A DNA stretch of 64,000 nucleotides, from contig NC_134365.1 of NCBI RefSeq assembly GCF_035582795.1, positions 221,791,887 to 221,855,886 of the forward strand, in the 5' to 3' direction. The position numbers were made by a program, and so were the translations under genes. Under the pieces are notes generated by a model, which worked only from the letters and a program-made list of their open reading frames with translations, did not search any database and had not been told where the DNA came from. Below, in pieces: positions 55,655 to 64,000 of the stretch. Position 1 is the first letter of the stretch, and each line of letters starts with the position of its first letter. Source of the DNA: Mycteria americana. Lineage: Eukaryota > Chordata > Aves > Ciconiiformes > Ciconiidae.

Positions 55655-55800
55655 CTAAAAATACCCGGTGACTTTTTCTGTATTTGCTCTAATGAGTCAT
55701 TCTCTTTAAGTAATTTATTGCTCGTTACATAATCACTTTCATTTTCGGCTCAAGAAAAATGGAATAATTTTTTTTTTTTTTTTTTTTTTAATGAAAAGGG
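55655..55800. promoter_or_regulatory. AT-rich island with AP-1 motif, ending in poly-T
   Basis: CTAATGAGTCATTCTC contains TGAGTCA; TTACATAATCAC and TTTAAGTAATTTATTG follow. A run of over 20 T closes it at about 55765-55790, perhaps an old retroposon tail read in reverse. Confidence 0.3.
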
Positions 55801-56149
55801 CATTTAGCAATCCCTGCAGGCGCGCGAGCATCGGCCATTTTCCCAACTCTTCCCTGCATTTTTCCAGCAAAGGACGGGGACGCTGCCGCCGGCGGCTCCT
55901 CGGCTCCTTTCGCATCCTCCGGCGAAAGCTTTTCGGGAGCCCGGCGGGCACCGGGGCGATGCCCTAGGGTGCGGGGGGGCTCTGGGTGCCCGGGAGGGGG
56001 GCAGAGCACCCCGGGGCCGGCGCGGTGGGGATGGTGGCACCCAGGAGGCTCGGGGATGGGCTGGAGGGGCCGGATCCGCGGTGGCCAGCCCAGGCACGTC
56101 TCGGCCGGCTGGGGCGAGCACCCACCAGCACGGCCCCGAGGGCCAAGCC

Positions 56150-56930
56150 TGGGCTCCAGCTGCGTCCCAGCAAGCCCAGTGCTGCGTCCCAGCAAGCCCA
56201 GTGCTGCGTCCCAGCTAACCCAGTGCTGCATCCCAGCTAACCCAGTGCTGCATCCCAGCAAGCCCAGTGCCGTGTCCCAGCAAACACAATGCCATGTCCC
56301 GGAAATCCCAGTGCTGCATCCCAGCAAGCCCAGTATGGTGTCCCAGCAATTCCAGTGCCGTGTCCCAACAAAGCGAGTGTCGTGTCCCACCAAGCTCAGT
56401 GTCACGTCCTAACAAGCCCAGTGCCGTGTCCCAGCAAGCCCAGTAGGATGGCCCAGCAAACCCAGTGCTGTGTCCCAGAAATCCAAGTGCTGTGTCCCAC
56501 CGAGCCCAGTACAGTGCCCCGGCAAGCCCAGTGCCGTGTCCCAGTAAACCCAGTGCCAAGTCCCAGCAAGCCCAGTGCCGTGTCCCAGCAAACCCAGTGC
56601 CATGACCCAGCAAGCCCAGTGCCGTGTCCCAGCAAACCCAGTGCCATGACCCAGCAAGCCCAGTGCCGTGTCCCAGCAAACCCAGTGCCATGACCCAGCA
56701 AGCCCAGTGCCGTGTCCTAACAAGTCCAGTGCCACATCCTAGCAATCCCAGTGCTACTTCCCAGTAATCCCAGTGCTACCTCCCAGCAAGCCCAGCGCTG
56801 CGTCCCAGCGATCCCAGTATGGTGCCCCAGAAAACCCAGTGTCGTGTCCCAGCAAACCCCATGCTGTGTCCCAGAAATCCCAGTGCTGCGTCCCAGCAGC
56901 CCAGTGCCGTGTCCTAACAAGTCGAAGGGA
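56150..56930. repeat. 22-bp minisatellite (CCCAGCAAGCCCAGTGC)
   Basis: About 35 copies; CCCAG recurs every 22 bases (56166, 56188). All frames stay open because the unit has no stop. Confidence 0.95.
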
Positions 56931-57119
56931 AGCCACAGGGACGGGGACCCCAGCCACCCTCAGCACTGGGGGGTGAGTGGGGGGGGCTCCGGCTCCAGCC
57001 CCCCTGGGACCGGGGGGGATCTACGGGCGGGGGGTGGGAACCCCCGCTCCCCTCTACCCCCGCCAGCCCTCGCTGCTGGCAGCTGCCCGCTCCCTGCCAC
57101 CGAGATGGGGGGAAAAATC

Positions 57120-57255
57120 TGGAGTTTGGAGCTGCAGACTAGGAATTAACTCCGCCAAATGTTTTATTTGTGTAGAAACGCAATTATGCTAATTAAAGCG
57201 TATCTGTAATTACAGCACTTAGTGGCCCGTAAAGTGCACAAGTGACTCCGGTGAC
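57120..57255. promoter_or_regulatory. AT-rich island with palindrome and POU-like site
   Basis: ATTATGCTAATTAAAGCG includes an octamer variant ATGCTAAT; CTGTAATTACAG at 57204-57215 is a perfect 12-bp palindrome. The best candidate conserved element upstream of PDE2A, judged on motif structure only. Confidence 0.35.
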
Positions 57256-58719
57256 TTTGGAGGAGGTGGAAACCTGGAGGGTGGCTCGGCCCCGGCGCCA
57301 GCGACGTCCTCAGCGTGGCGAGAGCCAGCGTCCCCGGGGGGTGACGGCGGCGACCCCGGCGCCTGCAGAGCTGGCCGGGGACAGCGGGCAGCGATCCCAC
57401 GCGGGGCGCAGGAGCGGGCCGGGGCTCGTTGCAGAGGATGCTCGGGGAGGGCAGGACAGAGCGGTACCCACAGCCGCACCTCGGCGCAGGCGCCCGCCGC
57501 CAGCCACGCCACGGTCCTGCCCGCGCCGGCTGCGAAGGGCGGGCGACGGCTCCAGCGCCCGAGGGACGAGGGAGCGGGGGGCAAAGCGGGGGCACGGGGC
57601 AGGGGTGGGCATCGCCCCGGCTGCAAGGGGAGCACAGCCCGGCGTGGGCACCGGTGCCCGGGCAAAGGGAGAGGCTGGTGTGAGCGAGGCGGAGCGGGGA
57701 GCAGGCTCGGGGCCCCGGCTCCGCAAGCGGCTGCGGCTGGAGAGCGTACCTGGAAGGGAGAAATAAACGGGAAGGAGAGGAACACGACAGCCAGGGCACC
57801 GGCCAGACAGACCCACGGGCTGGCTGGCATCAACAACTCGGTCTCCCGGCAAAAGCAAGAGGGGAGATTGCGTCTGCCCCCGCCTCAATAAAGCCCTCGC
57901 TGTGGGCAGCGCGTGACGGGGGGGACAAGGACCATGGTGGGGGGACGGGATGGGGCAGAGGGGAGATGCTACGGGGGCCCGGGACGGCCCGGGGCGAGGG
58001 CAGCAGCAAACTCAGGGTGTTTTAGGCTGGCAGCGACGGGGAGCTCGGGGTCCCCGCACCCCCGGGAGACCTCTCCTCCATCCTTCAGCGGCGAAGAGCA
58101 CTCGGAGGCAGGCGGCCTCCCACGCTGGCACCTGCCGACTCGGATTTCATCTTCCCCGGCCTCAAGCAGCGACGGAAAATTGCCTGTTTACTGCAATCGC
58201 CGAGTCTGAAGCCGAAGAATTGCGCCGTGCGCATCCAAGGGACGGATCGCGGCGCGGGCGTGGGGTGCCCTGCGGTTAAGCGTCGCCGGGGCATCCGCGG
58301 GCAGGACGGGCGGGGATGGGTGCCCAGCTCCCGCGTTTAATTTGGAGCCATCGTCGGCTCCGGGTAATTACAGGCCTGCATATTAATGGGCAGGTGCTGC
58401 GGGACGCGGGGCGGTGACACGCCAGCTGGCGGGAGCACGGGCGGGAAGGGGAACGGCGTCGCCGAAGCTTTGCCGGGCGCGATTTATTTGCTTAGCAAAC
58501 GCATCAAGCCCTAAGTGCCTTCCATAAACCCGCGGAAGGGCCGAGCTCTGTTTGCACGGCAAACGCGCTTCCCCGGGCGCTGCCCGGCCCTTACGCGTTA
58601 GGTCCCGTGCAGGCAGCTGCCTTCGCTGCCAGGCTGGAAGAGCAGCTCCCGGGGGGCCGCCGAGCCACAGGAAGGCAGCCCAGCCCCGACTGCTGGGGCT
58701 GGAAAGGCTGGCAGCCCCG

Positions 58720-59700
58720 CAAGCCTGCAAATCCCCATTCCCATTGCACGGCAGCCCTGCAAGCCTGCAAATCCCCATTCCCATTGCACGGCAGCCCCGC
58801 AAGCCTGCAAATCCCTATTCCCATTGCACGGCAGCCCTGCAAGCCTGCAAATCCCCATTCCGTTTGCACGGCAGCCCTGCAAGCCTGCAAATCCCCATTC
58901 CCGTTGCACGGCAGCCCCACAAGCCTGCAAATCCCCATTCCGTTTGCACGGCAGCCCTGCAAGCCTGCAAATCCCCATTCCCGTTGCACGGCAGCCCCGC
59001 AAGCCTGCAAATCCCCATTCCGTTTGCACGGCAGCCCTGCAAGCCTGCAAATCCCCATTCCCTTTGCACGGCAGCCCCGCAAGCCTGCAAATCCCCATTC
59101 CCGTTGCACGGCAGCCCCGCAAGCCTGCAAATCCCCATTCCCGTTGCACGGCAGCCCCGCAAGCCTGCAAATCCCCATTCCCTTTGCACGGCAGCCCTGC
59201 AAGCCTGCAAATCCCCGTTCCCATTGCACAGCAGCCCCGCAAGCCTGCAAATCCCCATTCCCTTTGCACGGCAGCCCCGCAAGCCTGCAAATCCCCATTC
59301 CCATTGCACGGCAGCCCCGCAAGCCTGCAAATCCCCATTCCCTTTGCACGGCAGCCCCGCAAGCCTGCAAATCCCTATTCCCATTGCACGGCAGCCCTGC
59401 AAGCCTGCAAATCCCCATTCCCATTGCACGGCAGCCCCGCAAGCCTGCAAATCCCCATTCCCTTTGCACGGCAGCCCCGCAAGCCTGCAAATCCCTATTC
59501 CCATTGCACGGCAGCCCTGCAAGCCTGCAAATCCCCATTCCCGTTGCACGGCAGCCCTGCAAGCCTGCAAATCCCTATTCCCATTGCATGGCAAGCCTGC
59601 AAATCCCTATTGCCATTACACAGCAGCCCCACAAGACTGCAAATCCCCATCCCCGTTGCACGGCAGCCCCGCAAGCCTGCAAATCCCCATCCCTATTGCA
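58720..59700. repeat. 40-bp minisatellite, about 24 copies
   Basis: AAGCCTGCAAATCCCCATTC starts at 58721 and recurs every 40 bases, joined by a block ending GCACGGCAGCCC. Copies differ mostly at a CCATTG/CGTTTG/CCTTTG triplet. Very regular. Confidence 0.97.
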
Positions 59701-59999
59701 TTGCACCCCAAGACACCAAGACCCAGCTCACTGGAAGCAGGAGGGTAGGCCTGAGCCCCCCCCCCCCCAAGCTGTCCCCAAGGGGGGACACTGGGAATGC
59801 TGGGTGACACAAGAAGCTTTGCATGGCGGCACCGGAGCAGGGAGGAGAGGAAAACAGGAGTGCCACCACCTTGGGGACCTCCAAGCGAGGCCACCGGCAC
59901 CCCGAGGGAGCCGTGCCCGTGCCGCAGCCCCGGCACCAAACCAGACAGGAGCAGCGCCGGGGGGAGGAAACACATGGTTACCCTGAATCTCCGAGGAAT

Positions 60000-60130
60000 T
60001 GTCCTTGGCTAAATGCAGCGTTACAGACTCTGCCAACTCATCTTTCAATTAGTAGGTTTAGTCGATAACCAGGGGGGGAAAAAAAAAAGCAGCAGGAGGT
60101 GGTGTTTTAGTGGGTGTTCATTATCTTCCC
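60000..60130. promoter_or_regulatory. AT-richer segment with poly-A
   Basis: CATCTTTCAATTAGTAGGTT and TAGTCGATAACC, then a nine-A run and GTTTTAGTGGG. Unassigned; perhaps a conserved element. Confidence 0.2.
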
Positions 60131-62779
60131 AGCGCTGTTTGCTGGTTTTTCCCTTTCCCGGCTTTTTTTCCCTTCCACAAGCCCCCTCCTCACCCTCCCC
60201 ATCCCGATACACGGCCAGCCCCGCTGCTCATCCCTGCCCAGCACCGAACCGGGCTCAACCCCACATTCGGGGTGCGGGGTCCTCTCCACCCGCTGCCATC
60301 AGCAAAATCCCATGGGAATAGAGCAGGACCCCAGCACCCCAGCTCTGTCGCCTGCGCCCCATCCCTCCCTGGGAAGCGCAGGAGCAGGGATCCTCTCCTG
60401 GGCTGCAACACGCCGAATTCCTCAGCGAATCCTCCGTGTGCAACCACGCTGCGAGCGGCAGCCGCTCCCCGGGCCGGCCTCCCCTCCAAAATGAGCCGCA
60501 TCTCAATGCCGAGGCAATAAACGCAGCACATTCCCCTCGCAGGCACCGTGCGAACACGAAATATTAATATCAGCGAGGGCAAGCCCGGGGATCTGGACCA
60601 TCAGAGGAGGGAAGGGAAAGGACTCGGCTGAAAGGTGCTCGTGCCTGTGGGGGTGGGGGCTGGCAGCGGGGATGCGGGCATCGGGGTGGCACGGGCATCG
60701 GCGGAGGGACGGGGCTGGCAAAGAGATGCAGGGGCACGTTAGCCCACGGGGACCGGGGATGTACCACCGGCCGCTGCAACGCTCCGGAGGATGGCAGCGC
60801 ATCTCGCTCCTTAATCAAGCGATGAAGCAGTTTTTATGTCTGACCGAGCCTCTACGCAAGGAGCAGACGCTTCCCCCCCCCGTCTCTCTCGGGGGGCGAC
60901 GGCGGAGGGATGACGAGGGAGAGACCCCTCCTTCGGTGGGGCACCGGCAGCCGTCCCCAGCCCCGCAGTCGTCCCTTGCAGGGGGGACAGGGGTCCTGAC
61001 ACCGATGGGAAGGCCGGGAAGGTGGGCAGCTCGGCCCCGGGATGGGCACGGAGGTGCCGCATCCTTCGGCGACGGTGCCTGGTGCTGCCAAACCCCCTCG
61101 GCGCCGGCTCTCCGGCAATGAACTTCAATCGGCTTCAGCAGGGTGGCCAGATCCTGCCGCCGGTGCGACCGGCGCTTGGAGCAGGTCAGGCTATTCATGC
61201 TGGATTGCACTTTCTATGAATTAATGGCTTTTCAGCTCGCTCTGCCATGCCGTGCCCGGCCAGGGTGCCTGCAGGAGGGCTGGCAGCCGCGTGTCCCCCC
61301 GGCAAGTGTCCCCAGCCCTGTCCCCTTCCCTTCGGTGCGGTCCCCATCGCAGGGTCTGGTTCACTGCGGTGCAGGAGCAGCGGTGCCAGGATCTGACCAA
61401 GCAAGGAGGGATGAAACGGGGTCCCCAGGGTAGCACCTTGGTCCCACGGTCCCCTTGGTAGCACTGTGCCTCTCTGCTGCACCCACAGATTTGGGGGTTA
61501 CGGGAAGGAGGGGAGTGGGGGGCACGGCTGGGGTCCCCCCTGCCCACGCTGGTGTCCGGCACAGGCTCTCCGCATGCTCAGCCCGAACGCGGGGTTCGCT
61601 CCCCAGCACGGTCCCGGCTCCCGTACACAAGCGATGCGCACAAGCGATGCACAAGCGCGCCTGACTTTGCACTTCTCGCGGAGCTGCGGGCTCGCCAGCC
61701 CACGGACCTGCTGTCCCAGCTCCCTGCCAGCGCGGCGGCGGCGGGGGGGGGGTCCCCAGCAGCGCCGTGGGCCCCTGCCAAGCCCCCACCTCCGCAGAGC
61801 CCCTCCGTCCTCACCAAACCAGCCACGGCTGCAGCCCGCCCATGTGCCCCGGGAGCTGGCTCCCACGCTATTCCCAGGGGGAAGAGACCCCCTCTTTCCG
61901 TCCCTGCGTTCCCAGGGGAGCAGTGCAGTGGGGCAGCCCGCTCCGGCTCCTTGAAGAGGGGGGGATGATCACGGCTGGCCCCGGGGGGCCCAAGGACGTG
62001 TCCCTGGCATTGCCCTGACGCAGCTCCCGGGCTTTGGGAGGGCACGTGCGGAGCCGCCGGCACCGGTGCCCCTTCCAGCCAGCCCACGGCACGGCACGGC
62101 ACGGCACTCATCCTGCCCCGGCTCTCCCCGGGGACCGCAGGCAGCTGGGCAGCCCCAGGGGTATCCCGGCCATCTGGCAGGGGCAGGATCGGAGCTGGGT
62201 GCCTGGCAGGGAGCCACGGCCGTTCCCGGGAGCGTCATTTGCCTGGGGACAGCCAGCCCCAACAGCAGCCCCCCCGCCCCCCCCCCCCCCCCAAACCTCT
62301 CCCCGAGCCCCCCCCGGGGTGCAGCAAGCCCGGGCTCTCACCCTGAGCATCCCCTTTTCCCGCAGCATCCTCTGGAGCGGGCGCTTGCTCGGCTCTGCGG
62401 CTGCCTCCACTCGCATCCCGGGTTTGGCCAAGGGCAACCAGCACCCAAAGGGCACCTTAGCGCCCTTGTGCCTATTTTGGGGGATGCTCGACCCTCAGCA
62501 GCTGGGCTTAGGTTTCCTTTGGGGCCGACCCTGAGCATCCCCCTCTTGAAATCCCCTGCTAGTATCTCGTGGCTTCCTTGCGATGGGTTACCGCGCCGAG
62601 AAGTCCATCTGCACAGCCAGACCGAGCCCAAACCCGCCGTCTCGGCGATACGGCAGGGTGGCATCGCCCGCGGTGCGGGCAGGCGATACCGGGCTCGGAA
62701 GAAACCCCGTAATTAACACATTGCAGCACTCCGCTGGAGGAGCCCAAGCCTCTGACGGCGCAGAGCGCTGGAGGGAACC

Positions 62780-62825
62780 AGGGGAAATAAAAGAGTAAAA
62801 ATTTAATTAACAAAGGTCACGATGC
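62780..62825. promoter_or_regulatory. AT-rich patch with nuclear-receptor half-site
   Basis: AAAAATTTAATTAACAAAGG leads into CAAAGGTCA at 62811-62819, a half-site typical of HNF4/COUP-type sites. Motif match only. Confidence 0.25.
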
Positions 62826-63440
62826 TCCTGGCTCACACCGCCGAGCTGCGGCGCTGGCTGAGCCTGCCCCGACCCCCTCCCTCCCGAGGGACCCCCGGGG
62901 TGCCCGGCAGCCGAAGGCGGCCACGGGAAGCAATGGGGAGAGGAGCCGGTGCACGCACGCAGCCACGGGGCTCTGCCGTCGGTGCTGGCGGCTGCAGGCG
63001 TGGGCTGGAGCAACCGGAAGCCTCTGCGAAGAAATGCAATGCGGCCAGGTGCCCATCACCCTGGTGTCTGACACCGAGACGGCCCCGCAGCCGACCCTGG
63101 GGCTCGCTGCAACTTCTCACGCCTTGACATCCGCTTTATCCGCAGGCTGTCGCAGGCGTCCCCAGCCCGGCGCCGTCGTTCCTGGCTCAAGCTTTAGCGA
63201 AACACTCACGTTTTGGGGGGGTTCACCCACGAGCGTTTGCTGGCTCAGCATCGGTCCCGCTCCCCGGTGAGGCCGGGAGGGGCGGGAGACGAGGCCAGCC
63301 CGCGTGGCAGGTCCTAGCCACGCTCCGGCTCAGCCGGTGGGTGAAGCGTGTGCATGGGGAGAGCCCCGGAGCCGCGCTGCCGGGGAGAAAGGAGCCTGCT
63401 GTGCCGAGCGAGGGTCCCCAGGTCCCCTATCCTGGGAACC

Positions 63441-63531
63441 CCAACCCTAACCCTAACCTTAGCCGTAGCCCTAGGCCTAAACCTAACCTTAGCCCTAACC
63501 CTAGCCCTAGCCCTAACCTTAACCCTAGCCC
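63441..63531. repeat. Degenerate interstitial telomeric repeats (CCCTAA)n
   Basis: About 15 units of CCCTAA with CTTAGC, CCTAGC and CCTAAA variants, in the C-rich orientation on the plus strand. Divergence says it is old, not a fresh telomere end. Confidence 0.9.
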
Positions 63532-63769
63532 CACAGCAGCTGGGGGGAGGCCAAGCCCATCTGCCGTGCACCAGAACCGCAGCCCCGAGCATCCCCGCAC
63601 CCCAGTTTCCCACCTGACCAGGACCCCAAGGTGCTGCAGAAGGACCCCGGGGGCGGGGGGGGGGGGGGTCCCCGGGTCCTGCAGCTCCCCCGGACGATCG
63701 CGCTCGGGACCAAAGAGCCTCCCAGCCCCTGCTGAGCCGTGGGTCCCGTCGCCGTCAGCTCACCGGCAG

Positions 63770-64000
63770 TGACAGAGCAGAGATTTCTTGCCTCGAGTAG
63801 CTGATAATAAAATCGTTAGGGGATGTATCATCAGCCTGCTTGAGCCGGGAGATTAACGGCTTTGCCGGTACCGACACCTCTCCCCATTGCCGGAGCTGCC
63901 TTGCTCTGGCACTGATTTCTTATTTAAAGGCTGCGCGGCTTCCACGTGCTTTTTTCACACGGGAAGGATGCTGCCATCAGCCTGGCTGTGTTATCACTAG
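63770..64000. promoter_or_regulatory. AT-richer terminal segment
   Basis: GCTGATAATAAAATCG, GTATCATCAGCC, TTCTTATTTAAAGG and GTGTTATCAC (GATA-type cores) with no tandem repeat. Cut by the window end. Confidence 0.25.

Noticed and set aside
58591..59562. Repetitive minus-strand frame of about 320 codons with a regular short motif
   Set aside because: Product of the 40-bp array; the reading frame shifts through three phases and keeps repeating, which is a repeat signature.
58720..59700. Regular direct repeats resembling a CRISPR array
   Set aside because: There are no unique spacers; this is a vertebrate minisatellite.
42000..64000. ARAP1 or STARD10, expected neighbours of PDE2A in mammals
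   Set aside because: No PH, RhoGAP or START-domain sequence was found in any frame.
42000..64000. PDE2A3-type first exon (myristoylation-type MGQ start)
   Set aside because: No matching ATG-GG-CAG start followed by a phase-2 donor was found; it may lie beyond the window or be too diverged.

Overview
The window is vertebrate nuclear DNA, very GC-rich and packed with minisatellites. Its short introns, base composition and tandem-repeat load suggest a bird (or another sauropsid) in a microchromosome-like or subtelomeric-like region. That placement is inference; no species-diagnostic transposon was recognised.

One intact protein-coding gene is present, PDE2A (cGMP-stimulated 3',5'-cyclic nucleotide phosphodiesterase), on the minus strand. 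Thirty coding exons run from 41812 (ATG) down to 11351 (TGA). All splice sites are GT-AG, and the joined frame is 2,820 nt, or 939 residues plus stop. The product has the hydrophobic N-terminus of the PDE2A2-type isoform, tandem GAF-A and GAF-B domains, and a complete HD-type catalytic domain. Intron 1 (16.6 kb) carries MIR139 on the same strand at 27083-27156, the host-gene arrangement known in mammals. PDE2A lowers cAMP and cGMP, and miR-139 would be co-transcribed with it or driven by its own intronic promoter.

Layout: 1-3010, simple repeats and minisatellites. 3700-3990, a WD40-like fragment resembling the C-terminus of ATG16L2, apparently a relic. 4000-11350, gene-free DNA and possibly a long PDE2A 3'UTR, with an 18-bp-type array, a 792-bp GAAGGA purine tract and a 51-bp array. 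11351-25144, exons 30 to 2, with most of the longer introns filled by unrelated tandem repeats. 25145-41701, intron 1 with MIR139, AT-rich islands and several arrays. 40690-42000, CpG-island promoter, exon 1 and a candidate alternative first exon. 42000-64000, no recognisable gene: many minisatellites, AT-rich islands that look like candidate conserved non-coding elements, and a degenerate interstitial telomeric block at 63441-63531. The long open frames in the repeat arrays on both strands are not genes.
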